Assembly: GCA_902765025.1 (NCBI GenBank)
Contig: CACWYC010000020.1
Location: 1 to 32,766, forward strand
Reading direction: 5' to 3'
From: Oscillospiraceae bacterium
GTDB taxonomy: Bacteria; Bacillota; Clostridia; Oscillospirales; Oscillospiraceae
DNA length: 32,766 nucleotides
The notes under the pieces are model-generated. The model searched no databases and had not been told where the DNA came from. It saw only the letters and a list, made by a program, of their open reading frames with translations. Every line of letters begins with the position of its first letter. Positions within the stretch are counted from its first letter, which is position 1. Below are positions 9,362 through 18,516 of the stretch, in pieces. The translations under genes were made by a program, and so were the position numbers.

Positions 9362-11185
9362 ATGTGTGGAATCGTTGGATTTACCGGAGCGCGGGATGCC
9401 GCTCCGGTGCTGCTGCAGGGGCTGGAGCGGCTGGAATACCGGGGCTATGACTCCGCCGGCATCGCCGTGTTCCATGACGGCGCGATACAGGTGGAGAAGG
9501 TCAGCGGCCGCATCGCCGGACTCCGCGAAAAAACGGACAACGGGGCGGGCGCTCCCGGCGCCGCCGGCATAGGCCACACCCGCTGGGCCACCCACGGCGC
9601 GCCCACGGATCAGAACGCCCATCCCCATCTTTCCAATGACGGGCGCTTCGCCGTGGTACACAACGGCATTATTGAAAACTACCTGGCGCTTCGCCAGGAG
9701 CTGATGGACTATGGCTATGTCTTTCATTCGGAGACGGACACGGAGACCATCGTCCACCTGCTGGAACATTACTATAACGGCGATTTGAAGGCTGCCGTCA
9801 TGAAGACCGCAGCGCGTCTGGAGGGCTCCTACGCCCTGGGTATTCTCTGCACCGAAACGCCGGGCGTCCTCTATGCGGTGCGGGAGGCAAGCCCTCTGAT
9901 CCTGGGCGTCGGGGTGGGGGAGAATTACTTCGCCTCGGACGTGACGGCGCTGGTGGCCCACACGAAAAACGTGATGTATCTGGACGATGGCGAGCTGGCC
10001 AGGCTGACGGCGGACAGCGTCACCGTCTATAACTGCGCCGGACAGGAGGTGCAAAAGCCCGTCAGCCGTGTGACCTGGAGCGTGGAGGCGGCGGAAAAGG
10101 GCGGGTATGCCCACTTCATGCTCAAGGAGATCATGGAGCAGCCCGCCGCCGTCAAAGCTGCCCTTGCCCCCCGTATCCAGGGGGGCCGCGTACAGATGGA
10201 TGACTTCGACCTGGAAGCGAAAGAGCTTCGGGACGTCCGCAAGATAATCATCACTGCCTGCGGCTCAGCCTACTACGCGGGATGCTCCGCCCGCTATGCC
10301 ATCGAAAAGCTGTGCCGCATCCCCGTCCAGGTGGAGCTTGCCAGCGAGCTGCGCTACTGCGACCCCATGGTGGACGAACACACGCTGGTGCTGGTCGTTT
10401 CACAGTCCGGCGAGACGGCGGACACCATCGCCGCCCTGAAGGAGTGCAGGAACCGGGGGGCGAAGGTGATCGGCATTGTCAACGTGGTGGGCAGCACCAT
10501 TGCCAAGCTGTCCGACCATGTGCTGTACACCTTCGCCGGGCCGGAGATCGCCGTGGCCACCACCAAGGGCTACACCACCCAGCTTGTGGTGCTGTATCTC
10601 TTCGCCCTGTACGCTGCCTCCAAGCTGGGGCGCATCGGGATGGAGCGCTACGATGCGCTGGTGAAGGAGCTGCAGCAGCTGCCGCAAAAAATCCAGCAGG
10701 CCATCGACATGAACTGGCAGCTGCCGCGGCTGGCCGGCCGCTATGCCAGCCCCTCCCTGTTTTTCATCGGCCGCAACACGGATTACGCCGTTGCCCTGGA
10801 GGGCGCGCTGAAAATGAAGGAGATCTCCTATCTTCACGCCGAATCCTACGCTGCCGGGGAGCTGAAGCACGGCACCATCGCCCTCATCGGGGAAAACCAG
10901 CCGGTCATCGCCGTATGCTGCAACGAAGCGCTGATGGACAAAACCCTTTCCAACATCGTGGAGGTCAAGGCCCGGGGGGCAAAGGTGCTGGCTCTGGCGG
11001 TGAAGGGCAATAAAACCATTGTCTCCCAGGCGGACGACGTGATCTTTATCCCCCGGGTGGAAACGCTGTTCTCACCGGCCGTCGCGGTGGTGCCGCTGCA
11101 GCTGCTGGCCTATTATACCGCCAGGGAAAAGGGCTGCGATATCGACAAACCCAGGAACCTGGCGAAATCCGTGACGGTGGAGTGA
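9362..11185 (+). CDS. glmS: Glutamine-fructose-6-phosphate aminotransferase (isomerizing)
   Basis: GlmS makes glucosamine-6-phosphate from fructose-6-phosphate and glutamine, the entry to peptidoglycan amino sugars. Met is followed directly by the Cys nucleophile ([10 protein letters not shown]), then the class II amidotransferase motifs [22 protein letters not shown] and HNGIIENY. The C-terminal half has two SIS domains, with [21 protein letters not shown], the [20 protein letters not shown] region and the usual [11 protein letters not shown] end. It is full length at 607 residues. AAAGGAGAG precedes the ATG, only 12 bases after glnN. There is no space for a glmS ribozyme, the common Firmicutes control, so expression follows the glnN transcript. 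Confidence 0.96.
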   Translation: MCGIVGFTGARDAAPVLLQGLERLEYRGYDSAGIAVFHDGAIQVEKVSGRIAGLREKTDNGAGAPGAAGIGHTRWATHGAPTDQNAHPHLSNDGRFAVVHNGIIENYLALRQELMDYGYVFHSETDTETIVHLLEHYYNGDLKAAVMKTAARLEGSYALGILCTETPGVLYAVREASPLILGVGVGENYFASDVTALVAHTKNVMYLDDGELARLTADSVTVYNCAGQEVQKPVSRVTWSVEAAEKGGYAHFMLKEIMEQPAAVKAALAPRIQGGRVQMDDFDLEAKELRDVRKIIITACGSAYYAGCSARYAIEKLCRIPVQVELASELRYCDPMVDEHTLVLVVSQSGETADTIAALKECRNRGAKVIGIVNVVGSTIAKLSDHVLYTFAGPEIAVATTKGYTTQLVVLYLFALYAASKLGRIGMERYDALVKELQQLPQKIQQAIDMNWQLPRLAGRYASPSLFFIGRNTDYAVALEGALKMKEISYLHAESYAAGELKHGTIALIGENQPVIAVCCNEALMDKTLSNIVEVKARGAKVLALAVKGNKTIVSQADDVIFIPRVETLFSPAVAVVPLQLLAYYTAREKGCDIDKPRNLAKSVTVE

Positions 11186-11190
11186 GCGCC

Positions 11191-12726
11191 ATGCAGGAAA
11201 AAATCCTTGTGCTGGACTTCGGCGGGCAGTACAGCCTGCTGATTGCAAGGCGGATCCGGCAGCAGCATGTTTTTGTCGAGGTGAGATCCGCCTGTGACAT
11301 GACCGTGGCGCAGATTCAGCGGGAGGGCTATAAGGGCATCGTCTTTACCGGCGGGCCCAGCAGCGTCTATGATTCGGTCTCGCCCCGGTTTGACCCGGAG
11401 ATCCTCCGTCTTGCCATCCCCATTCTCGGTATTTGCTATGGCCACCAGCTGCTGGCATGGATGGCAGGCGCCGAGGTTTGCCCCGCCGAAAACGGCAGCG
11501 AGTACGGCAGGGTGACGCTTCGCCATACCGAGAGCGCCCTGTTCCGCCATGTGCCGCCTGAGAGCGCCTGCTGGATGAGCCACACGGATGCGGTGAGCAG
11601 CGTTCCCGCCGGCTTCACCGTTACTGCCTCTACGGAGAGCTGCCCCTGTGCCGCCATGGCGGATGAGAAGCGGAAGCTATACGGCGTGCAGTTTCACCCG
11701 GAGGTCACCCACACCGAATACGGGATACAGATGCTGCGCAACTTCCTGTTCTCCGTCTGCGGCTGTGCCGGGGACTGGACGATGGAGGATTTCGCCTCCA
11801 CGTCCATAGAGAAATTGCGCTGGGAGCTTTCCGGCAAACGTGTCCTGTGCGCCCTCTCCGGCGGAGTGGATTCCGCAGTGGCGGCGGTGCTGCTGCATCG
11901 TGCCATCGGGGATGACCTCACCTGCGTTTTTGTGGACCACGGCCTGCTGCGAAAAGGCGAACGGGAACAGGTGGAGCAGGTGTTTGGATGCCGCTTCCGG
12001 ATGAGGATGGTGGTTGTGGACGCGCGAGAGCGGTTTCTGGCAAGGCTCAAAGGCGTTACGGATCCGGAAGGAAAGCGGAAAATCATCGGCGAGGAGTTCA
12101 TCCGCGTCTTTGAGGAGGAAGCGAAGAAGCTGGGAAAACAGGACGTGCTGGTGCAGGGCACCATCTACCCCGACGTGGTGGAATCCGGCGGGGGCAGCGC
12201 GGCTGTCATCAAGAGCCACCACAATGTGGGCGGCCTGCCCGGGAGGATCGGCTTTAGCAGCATCGTGGAGCCCCTGCGGATGCTTTTTAAGGACGAGGTG
12301 CGCGCTGTGGGGCTGGGGCTGGGCATCCCGGAGGAGCTGGTCATGCGTCAGCCGTTTCCGGGGCCGGGACTTGCCGTGCGCTTGATGGGAGAGATCACGG
12401 AGAAAAAGCTCCGCGTGCTTCGGGAGGCGGATGCCATCCTCTGCGAGGAGGTGGCAAAGGCCGGCCCGTTCAACGTGCCCAGCCAGTATTTCGCCGTGCT
12501 GACCGATACGCGCAGCGTAGGTGTCATGGGTGACGGGCGCACCTACGGGTGGGTCGTCGCGCTGCGTGCGGTGGACACCGACGACTTCATGACCGCCGAC
12601 TGGGCGCGATTGCCCTACGAGCTGCTGGAAAAGGTGTCCTCCCGCATTACAAACGAGGTGCGCTCTGTCAGCCGTGTGGTCTACGACATCACATCCAAGC
12701 CGCCTGCTACGGTGGAGTGGGAATAG
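11191..12726 (+). CDS. guaA: GMP synthase (glutamine-hydrolysing)
   Basis: GuaA converts XMP to GMP with ATP and glutamine. The N-terminal class I amidotransferase domain ([18 protein letters not shown]) has nucleophile Cys82 in GICYGHQ and the His/Glu pair in [13 protein letters not shown]. The ATP-pyrophosphatase domain has its P-loop SGGVDS at about 223-228. The C-terminal dimerisation domain contains [26 protein letters not shown] sequence and [12 protein letters not shown], and ends [13 protein letters not shown] as in the family. The ATG at 11191 gives the normal length of about 511; a GTG at 11182 overlaps the glmS stop but has no ribosome-binding site. It is the third gene of the operon and no purine riboswitch fits in the gap. 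Confidence 0.95.
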   Translation: MQEKILVLDFGGQYSLLIARRIRQQHVFVEVRSACDMTVAQIQREGYKGIVFTGGPSSVYDSVSPRFDPEILRLAIPILGICYGHQLLAWMAGAEVCPAENGSEYGRVTLRHTESALFRHVPPESACWMSHTDAVSSVPAGFTVTASTESCPCAAMADEKRKLYGVQFHPEVTHTEYGIQMLRNFLFSVCGCAGDWTMEDFASTSIEKLRWELSGKRVLCALSGGVDSAVAAVLLHRAIGDDLTCVFVDHGLLRKGEREQVEQVFGCRFRMRMVVVDARERFLARLKGVTDPEGKRKIIGEEFIRVFEEEAKKLGKQDVLVQGTIYPDVVESGGGSAAVIKSHHNVGGLPGRIGFSSIVEPLRMLFKDEVRAVGLGLGIPEELVMRQPFPGPGLAVRLMGEITEKKLRVLREADAILCEEVAKAGPFNVPSQYFAVLTDTRSVGVMGDGRTYGWVVALRAVDTDDFMTADWARLPYELLEKVSSRITNEVRSVSRVVYDITSKPPATVEWE

Positions 12727-12745
12727 AGAGAACAGGAGAATCATC

Positions 12746-14329
12746 ATGTGTTCGATTATGGGTTTCACGTCCGGTACATTGACGCCGGAGCAATTCATGC
12801 CGTTTTTTGAGCGCACGGTCTCCCGGGGCCCGGATATGAGCCGGGTGGAGCGTGCGGGGGATGGGTGGCTCTGCTTCCACCGCCTGGCCATCATGGGATT
12901 GCACGAGGAGGGTATGCAGCCTTTTCACGCAAACGGCGATATGTGCGTGTGCAACGGCGAGCTGTATCTCTTCCGCCCGCTGAAAAAGGAACTGGAGGAT
13001 GAGGGCTTTGTCTTTCACAGCGCGTCCGACTGCGAGATCATCCTGCCCCTCTACCGCAAGTATGGCGTGGAGATGTTCAAGAAGCTGGACGCGGAATTTG
13101 CCATGATCCTCTATGACGGCGAGACCGGCGGCTTTATCGCCGCCCGGGACCCCATCGGCATCCGTCCGCTTTTTTACGGTACGCTTTGCGATGGCAGCAT
13201 GGTCTTTGCCAGCGAGGCCAAAAACCTGGTGGGGCTGTGCGATGAGGTCAAGCCCTTCCCGCCGGGGCACTACTGGAAGGATGGGAAGTTTGTCCGGTTT
13301 GCCGACCTTACCACCGTTGATTCCTACATTGACGGGGATCTGGATTCGATCTGCGCCGGCATCCGGGAACGGCTGATTCTCGCCGTGGACAAGCGTCTGG
13401 ACGCAGATGCCCCGTTGGGCTTCCTGCTCTCCGGCGGGCTGGATTCCAGCCTGGTGTGCGCCATCTCCGCCAAGCTGCTGGGCAAGCACGTGCGCACCTT
13501 TGCCATCGGCATGGATGTGGACGCCATTGACCTGAAGTACGCCCGCACGGCGGCGGACTTCATCGGGGCCGAGCACACCGAAGTCTTCATGACCCGGCAG
13601 CAGGTGCTGGATTCCCTGGAGGAGGTCATCGCCGCTCTCGGCACCTGGGACATCACCACCATCCGCGCCAGCATGGGCATGTATCTGTGCTGCAAGGCCA
13701 TCCACGAGCAGACGGATGTGCGCGTCCTGCTGACCGGGGAGATCAGCGACGAGCTCTTTGGCTACAAATACACGGACTTTGCGCCCTCCCCGGAGGAATT
13801 TCAGCGGGAGGCAAAAAAGCGCATCGACGAGATCTACATGTACGACGTGCTGCGCGCCGATCGCTGCATCTCGGCCAACTCCCTGGAGGCCCGCGTACCC
13901 TTCGGCGATCTGGAGTTTGTAAAATATGTGATGGCAATCGATCCGGCATTCAAGATGAACACCTACGATATGGGCAAGTATCTCCTGCGCCATGCCTTTG
14001 AAAAAGACCTTCTGCTGCCAGATGAGATTCTGTGGCGGCAGAAGGCGGCCTTCTCCGACGCGGTGGGCCACTCCATGGTGGACGACCTGAAGGCCTACGC
14101 CGAGAGCCTGTACACCGACGCGGAGTTTGAGCAGAAGCGGATGGCCTATACCTATGGCCGCCCGTTTACCAAGGAGAGCCTGCTGTACCGGGAGATTTTT
14201 GAGAAATACTATCCCGGCCAGGCGGAGATGATCGCGGACTTCTGGATGCCCAACAAGAGCTGGCCCGGCTGCGACGTGAACGACCCCTCCGCCCGCGTCC
14301 TTGCCAACTACGGCGACAGCGGAATGTGA
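12746..14329 (+). CDS. asnB: Asparagine synthetase B (glutamine-hydrolysing)
   Basis: AsnB forms asparagine from aspartate, ATP and glutamine. Met is followed by Cys2 (MCSIMGF), the class II amidotransferase nucleophile. Further motifs are RGPDMS, CNGELYLF and the synthetase P-loop SGGLDSSLVCAI, then TGEISDELFGYKY and SLEARVPFGDLEFV. The end, DPSARVLANYGDSGM, is typical. It has 527 residues, the usual bacterial length. AGGAG precedes the ATG at 12746, about 20 bases after guaA, so it is the last full gene of the glnN operon. The stop overlaps a GTG that opens a small frame carrying the end of a cupin protein. Confidence 0.95.
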   Translation: MCSIMGFTSGTLTPEQFMPFFERTVSRGPDMSRVERAGDGWLCFHRLAIMGLHEEGMQPFHANGDMCVCNGELYLFRPLKKELEDEGFVFHSASDCEIILPLYRKYGVEMFKKLDAEFAMILYDGETGGFIAARDPIGIRPLFYGTLCDGSMVFASEAKNLVGLCDEVKPFPPGHYWKDGKFVRFADLTTVDSYIDGDLDSICAGIRERLILAVDKRLDADAPLGFLLSGGLDSSLVCAISAKLLGKHVRTFAIGMDVDAIDLKYARTAADFIGAEHTEVFMTRQQVLDSLEEVIAALGTWDITTIRASMGMYLCCKAIHEQTDVRVLLTGEISDELFGYKYTDFAPSPEEFQREAKKRIDEIYMYDVLRADRCISANSLEARVPFGDLEFVKYVMAIDPAFKMNTYDMGKYLLRHAFEKDLLLPDEILWRQKAAFSDAVGHSMVDDLKAYAESLYTDAEFEQKRMAYTYGRPFTKESLLYREIFEKYYPGQAEMIADFWMPNKSWPGCDVNDPSARVLANYGDSGM

Positions 14330-14454
14330 ACGGAAACAGCGCCGACGACACGCTGCTGAAGGAGGATGGTGTCATCCACGGCTGCACCTGCCTGGAGAGC
14401 GGCAAGCTGCTGGATATTTTCACCCCCATGCGAGAGGATTTCGCAGGGGATTGA
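14326..14454 (+). pseudogene. Remnant of a cupin-type protein C-terminus
   Basis: A 42-codon frame opens with GTG overlapping the asnB stop and ends at 14454. Its last part, VIHGCTCLESGKLLDIFTPM followed by REDF, reads like the C-terminal strand of single-domain cupin proteins, where an H-x-C/E-x-L-E-x-GK-LLD-x-F-x-P-x-RxDF ending is common. The metal-binding first half of a cupin is absent and no ribosome-binding site is obvious. It is probably a leftover of a gene that once followed asnB. Confidence 0.45.
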
Positions 14455-14505
14455 CCCCGCCGCCCCGCCAGGGGAGGGGAATCGCATGGTCAAGCGGTTG
14501 ACAGG

Positions 14506-14547
14506 CGGCCTTTCGTTCACTGTAATAGGTGAACGAAAGGCCGTTTT
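14506..14547 (+). terminator. Intrinsic terminator after the glnN-asnB operon
   Basis: A 15-bp perfect stem pairs CGGCCTTTCGTTCAC (14506-14520) with GTGAACGAAAGGCCG (14529-14543) around an 8-base loop, followed by TTTTA. It is the first strong stop signal after asnB. Confidence 0.8.
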
Positions 14548-14649
14548 ACTATGTAAAAGGGGGGAGGCATGGTCAACGACACGAAGGAGGGCTGAAGGTC
14601 GGCAGGGCGGCAGCCGGGAAATCGGGACAAAACCGATACATAGAGAATA

Positions 14650-14698
14650 AAAAAGTGATTGAGAACTGCCGAAAAGACAGCACTCAATCACTTTTTTT
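14650..14698. terminator. Bidirectional terminator between convergent operons
   Basis: GTGATTGAG (14655-14663) pairs with CTCAATCAC (14683-14691), flanked by A-runs on the left and seven Ts on the right, so U-tracts exist on both strands. It lies between the asnB operon (plus) and the frl operon (minus), whose last gene ends at 14741. Confidence 0.85.
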
Positions 14699-14740
14699 CT
14701 TGCGGGACAAGGCGGGCGTATGACCCGGCGGCCTGCGCGT

Positions 14741-15529
14741 TCACCATGCGCCCCGGTAGCCGATGGTTACGGCGGCGTTCCGGGCGCCGGCGGTCAGACA
14801 GGCGTCCACAGGCTGCCCCTGCAGCCAGGAGAGCAGGAAACCGGCGATGAAGCTGTCCCCCGCCCCCATGGTGTCCACCACGCGGCAGGGCACGATGCCG
14901 GCGGAATAAAACCGCCGGCCGTCCCAGGCCATGCTGCCCCTGCTGCCCCGAGTGGCAACCGCCAGCGCAGGGCCGAAGGCGGCCAGCTGCCGGAGTCTGT
15001 CCTGCAAGACGGCATCATCGCTGCCGTCATCGGAGAAGAAAAACACCGACACATGGGGCAGGGCCTTTCTGGCGGCAGTCGCAAAGGGCCGGTCGGCCCC
15101 GTCAAAGGCCACGGGGATGCCTCTCGCCCGGAGGGAGGGCAGGTGGTCCTCGGTGTGGCTCCACAGGCCCGTGACCAGCAGATCGTGGGCGGCGATGAAG
15201 TCCAGTTCCTCCGCCGTCAGGCGGAAATCGGCCATCACGCCCTCCTCATAATCGCCGAATACCCGGTCGCCCTCCACCAGCGACACATGACTCAGCGCCG
15301 TGGCGCCCCGCTCTGACCGCAGATGGCTGACGTCCACGCCCTTCTCCGCCAAAGCGGTGCGGAGCAGGCGGCCGTAGGCGTCGTCGCCCACCGCACCGAT
15401 ATAGGAGGCATCCGCCCCCAAACGGCGCAGATACACCGCCACGTTTACCGGATTGCCGCCGGGAAAGGCTTCGCCGGTGGCGTCGTAATAGTCGATACAG
15501 TTGTCGCCGGCGCAGGCAATGCGTATCAT
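14741..15529 (-). CDS. frlD: Fructoselysine 6-kinase-like PfkB sugar kinase
   Basis: A PfkB/ribokinase-family kinase, closest in pattern to FrlD, which phosphorylates fructoselysine at C6 so that the deglycase can act. FrlD-like features are GDNCIDYYD at the start, the sugar-site motif FPGGNPVNVAVYLRRLG, RVFGDYEEGVMADF and the ATP/anion-hole signature VDTMGAGDSFIAGF with catalytic Asp225; the end, TIGYRGAW, is also FrlD-like. The ATG at 15529 is used because the protein then begins MIRIACAGDN; it overlaps the frlC stop by four bases (ATGA). It is the last gene of the operon, followed by a bidirectional terminator. Another Amadori compound or fructosamine could be the real substrate. Confidence 0.85.
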   Translation of the reverse strand: MIRIACAGDNCIDYYDATGEAFPGGNPVNVAVYLRRLGADASYIGAVGDDAYGRLLRTALAEKGVDVSHLRSERGATALSHVSLVEGDRVFGDYEEGVMADFRLTAEELDFIAAHDLLVTGLWSHTEDHLPSLRARGIPVAFDGADRPFATAARKALPHVSVFFFSDDGSDDAVLQDRLRQLAAFGPALAVATRGSRGSMAWDGRRFYSAGIVPCRVVDTMGAGDSFIAGFLLSWLQGQPVDACLTAGARNAAVTIGYRGAW

Positions 15530-16344
15530 GCGTCCATCAGCTCCTTTGCTCGCCGCAGCGCCCATCGGGCGGCGTCGGTGGGGTTGTCGATATAGTGGGT
15601 CACCAGCTCCAGCGTGGCGGTGCTGTCATATCCTGCGGCGCGGATGTCCCGCAGCAAGGCACCCAAATCCATCACCCCGTCGCCGGGAATCAGATGGGTC
15701 TCGCTGACGCCGTCGCTGTCCACAAGGTGGAGGTGGGCCATGGCGGTGCCGAGACGGCGGGGATATTCGGCGGGATCCTCGCCCTGCACGAAAGGCGCCA
15801 CCACGTCGCACATCCCCTGCAGTAGCGGCGAATCCACCTTCCGCAGCACCTCCTCCAGCTCTGAAAGCCGGGTGCAGGTGTTGCTCTCATAGGGGGTCAG
15901 CGCTTCCAGAACGATGGGCTGGCGCAGTGCTTCCGCCTGATGGACCAGATGCCGCAGGGAGCGAAGGAGACGGTCATACCGCGCCTCTTCCGGTGCGCTG
16001 CCGCCGTGACCGACAGACAGCAGCACCGCCTGACAGCCCAGCAGCTTCCCGCAGCGCAAGGCGGCGGTGAGGTAGTTCATGGCGCTCTCCCATTGGCGCT
16101 CCGGGCCCATCATATAGTTGTAGGGGTAGGCGTTGTGCTCCGGGGTGTAAAATCGCACCGGCATGGCGTAGCGATCCGCCAGACGCTGCACGTCTGCCAG
16201 ATCGCCGGAGAGCAGATCATAGGCGTAGGCATGGGGCCGCCCACCCCAGAGCTCGATGTAGTCGTACCCCAGCGCCCTTGCGTCTGCAAAGGCCTGCTCC
16301 AGCGGCAAACGCTGGTAAGGGCAGGTAAACAGACCCCATTCCAT
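15526..16344 (-). CDS. frlC: Fructoselysine 3-epimerase-like TIM-barrel protein
   Basis: An AP-endonuclease-2-type TIM-barrel isomerase resembling FrlC, which interconverts psicoselysine and fructoselysine. Matching motifs are MEWGLFTCPYQRLPLEQAF, ALGYDYIELWGGRPHAYA, the metal-ligand Glu in IVLEALTPYESNT, HLHLVDSDG, THLIPGDGVMDL and the Glu of TLELVTHYI. It has 272 residues, close to E. coli FrlC. The ATG at 16344 follows AGGAGG; upstream in-frame sequence belongs to the antisense of the frlB region and is not used. It sits between frlB and frlD and overlaps frlD by four bases, which supports its place in the Amadori pathway. Confidence 0.85.
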   Translation of the reverse strand: MEWGLFTCPYQRLPLEQAFADARALGYDYIELWGGRPHAYAYDLLSGDLADVQRLADRYAMPVRFYTPEHNAYPYNYMMGPERQWESAMNYLTAALRCGKLLGCQAVLLSVGHGGSAPEEARYDRLLRSLRHLVHQAEALRQPIVLEALTPYESNTCTRLSELEEVLRKVDSPLLQGMCDVVAPFVQGEDPAEYPRRLGTAMAHLHLVDSDGVSETHLIPGDGVMDLGALLRDIRAAGYDSTATLELVTHYIDNPTDAARWALRRAKELMDA

Positions 16345-16367
16345 AAGCGATACCTCCTGTACCGGAC

Positions 16368-16393
16368 CAGGGGCGGGCTGACGCCCGCCCCTG
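16368..16393 (-). repeat. Intercistronic hairpin between frlB and frlC
   Basis: An 11-bp GC-rich perfect stem (CAGGGGCGGGC with GCCCGCCCCTG) encloses a 4-base loop. No U-tract follows on the minus strand, so it is more likely an mRNA processing or stability element than a terminator. It lies in the 56-base gap between the frlB stop and the frlC start. Confidence 0.6.
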
Positions 16394-16400
16394 TGGCTAA

Positions 16401-17396
16401 TCAGTATTCCATCTTCCGGTAGTACCGGCGGATGGTCATGTCGTGGCCGGAGAGGGCCTCCAGATGAGCGTCGATGCGGTTGGTCACCGCATGCATCACC
16501 AGATGGCTCACATGGGGGCGGTATTGGTCGTCGATGCCGCACAGACGGTACTGCGCCGTGTCGATGATGGTATAGTTTTTGCAGATCCGGGGCAGGAACC
16601 GGGCCACCCGCTGGCTCAGAGGCCGCTGGGCATCCTCCCCTACGAATACGGTAACAGGCGTATCCGGGTCCACAATCTCCAGCATGCCGTGGAAGAACTC
16701 CGCGGAATGTATGGATTTGGTGCGGATCCAGTGCATCTCCTCCCAATAGCACATTGCGTAGGAATAGGTGGCGCCGTAGAGGGTGCCGGCCCCCACGAAG
16801 TAGTGGAGGGGATCATCCTTGTGGGCGATGGCAAAGGCCTCACCGAAGGCGTCGGCCTCTTTCTCCACCGCCACCAGCGCCTGGGGAAGATTGGCGTCAA
16901 ACTGGGCGTACATCGCCGCATATTCCGGCATCTCGCCCCGAAGGAACAAAATCCGATCGGCCACCATGAAGAATTTCAACTGCTCGTTTCCCGCAAAGGA
17001 GATGCAGTGATCCACGGCGGAGGCCAGGGGGGAGTCGGCCTTGTCGATAAAGCCGATGATCTCTGCGCCGGCGGCGCGGGCTTTTGCCACGGCATCAGCA
17101 ATCTCCGTGGTGGTGCCGGTAACGGAGGAGATCACCATGCAGGTGCCCGGGCCCACCCGGCGGTCGCCGGTGGTACAGTACTCCGCCGCATTGGTGGCGA
17201 ACACGTCCAGATCCGTCCGCTCCTTCATGTGGCACACCACCTGCAGGCAACTGGCCCAGGTACCGCCGATGCCCAGCCAACACAGGTTGCGAAGCCCTTT
17301 TTGCCAGATGGCATCCACCACGGTTTCAATCTGACTGCGCAGGGCCAGAGCGCCCCGGACGCTGTCGATTTGCTTTTGCTCGTCAAACTTAACCAC
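16401..17396 (-). CDS. frlB: Fructoselysine-6-phosphate deglycase-like SIS protein
   Basis: A two-SIS-domain sugar isomerase/deglycase like FrlB, which splits fructoselysine-6-phosphate into glucose-6-phosphate and lysine. The first SIS domain has LCWLGIGGTWASCLQV and VISSVTGTTTEIADAV; the second has FVGAGTLYGATYSYAMC, SIHSAEFFHGMLEIVDPDT (the FrlB-type Glu-His region) and the ending RRYYRKMEY, close to the E. coli FrlB end. It has 331 residues, normal for the family. The start is GTG at 17396, six bases after AAGGAGG. It lies 20 bases after the binding-protein gene, so uptake and catabolism share one transcript. Released lysine and glucose-6-phosphate would feed central metabolism; that link is inferred. 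Confidence 0.85.
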   Translation of the reverse strand: MVKFDEQKQIDSVRGALALRSQIETVVDAIWQKGLRNLCWLGIGGTWASCLQVVCHMKERTDLDVFATNAAEYCTTGDRRVGPGTCMVISSVTGTTTEIADAVAKARAAGAEIIGFIDKADSPLASAVDHCISFAGNEQLKFFMVADRILFLRGEMPEYAAMYAQFDANLPQALVAVEKEADAFGEAFAIAHKDDPLHYFVGAGTLYGATYSYAMCYWEEMHWIRTKSIHSAEFFHGMLEIVDPDTPVTVFVGEDAQRPLSQRVARFLPRICKNYTIIDTAQYRLCGIDDQYRPHVSHLVMHAVTNRIDAHLEALSGHDMTIRRYYRKMEY

Positions 17397-17415
17397 GGGG
17401 AACCTCCTTACCTGA

Positions 17416-18477
17416 TTAACCCACCTTCAGCATCTGATAGTACTTGTCATAGATGGTGATGGCGTCGCCCACGTCCTCCTGGAAGAACACGTTGGTCTTG
17501 TAGTCAAAGTCAAAGGCGGGGCCGTTGCGATACTCCTCGGATGCGGCGGCCACAGCGGCGTCATTGGGGCAGGAGTAGGGGTTCTCCACCAGGTTGTCCG
17601 CCATGACCTGAGCGTCGCAGATGTAGTTGAGGAACAGATAGGCGGCATCCATGTGCTGGGCGCCCTTGGGGATGACGTACAGATCGAAGCCCAGCTGCAC
17701 CGGATCGGAGGTGAAGGGGGCCACGGTCAGGGTGTTGTCGGCGCCGAGCTGGGCCATCGCCTCTGCGGTGTTGCCGTCGTAGGTGAGCATGCAGGAGATG
17801 GTGCCGTTGACCATGTTGGTCTCGGTGGAGCCGTAGGCCACCACGTTCTCATTGTACTTCACCAGCCACTCATAGGCCTCGGCGATCTCGCTCTCCTCCC
17901 GGGAGTTGGGGTCGTAGCCAAGCGCGATGAGGGCGATGGGGAACAGGTTGCGGGCGCCGTCCACGGAGCCGATCTGACCCTTCATCTCGGGACGGATCAG
18001 GTCGTTGTAGCAGGTGATCTCAATGGGGCAGCGCTCCGTGTCGTACACCACATAGATGTAGTTCATCAGGTAGGGTACGCAGTAGCCCTGATTCTGCTCC
18101 GACCAATAGGCTTTGTTGATGTTTTTGGCGTTGGGAATCTGGCTCAGATCCAACTGCTCCAGATAGCCGCCGTTGATGAGGGACTCCATGTAGGCGTCGC
18201 AGGTCATGATCAGGTCGTAGCCGTCGCCGGCGCCTGCAGTGAGCTTGGTGATGGAGTCGGCGTTGTCGTTCATGTAGCTGAGGTTCACCTTGATGCCGTA
18301 TTCCTGCTCGAAGTTGGCCACCAGGTCATCGGACATGTAGTCGCTCCACATGAAGATGTTCAGCTCCTTGCTGCCGGCTGCCTCGCCGCCGGAGGGCGTG
18401 GTCGCGCTCTGGCCGCCGCAGGCCACCAGCGTCAGCGCCATGACCAGCACCAGAATCAGGGACAATGCTTTTTTCAT
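17416..18477 (-). CDS. PotD-like extracellular binding lipoprotein of the frl operon
   Basis: Solute-binding protein of an ABC importer of the spermidine/putrescine (PotD) class. It has a lipoprotein signal (MKKALSLILVLVMALTLVAC) with lipidated Cys20, then the two-lobed binding fold (ELNIFMWSDYMSDDLVANFE, YDLIMTCDAYMESL, GSTETNMVNGTISCMLTYDG). The ATG at 18477 follows GGGAGG. PotD proteins usually have a VPYxWGTTG-like segment in the pocket; here it is VPYLMNYIYVVYD. Because frlB, frlC and frlD follow directly, the likely ligand is fructoselysine or another Amadori product, whose amine part could explain recruitment of a polyamine-type transporter. A true polyamine role cannot be excluded. 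Confidence 0.8.
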   Translation of the reverse strand: MKKALSLILVLVMALTLVACGGQSATTPSGGEAAGSKELNIFMWSDYMSDDLVANFEQEYGIKVNLSYMNDNADSITKLTAGAGDGYDLIMTCDAYMESLINGGYLEQLDLSQIPNAKNINKAYWSEQNQGYCVPYLMNYIYVVYDTERCPIEITCYNDLIRPEMKGQIGSVDGARNLFPIALIALGYDPNSREESEIAEAYEWLVKYNENVVAYGSTETNMVNGTISCMLTYDGNTAEAMAQLGADNTLTVAPFTSDPVQLGFDLYVIPKGAQHMDAAYLFLNYICDAQVMADNLVENPYSCPNDAAVAAASEEYRNGPAFDFDYKTNVFFQEDVGDAITIYDKYYQMLKVG

Positions 18478-18516
18478 GTTCGTACCTCCCATAATACTAT
18501 AATTGTTGTGTTTATT

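Noticed and set aside
9340..9362. glmS ribozyme before glmS
   Set aside because: Only 12 bases lie between the genes; no space for it.
11186..11190. Purine riboswitch before guaA
   Set aside because: The gap after glmS is 5 bases, so guaA has no leader of its own.
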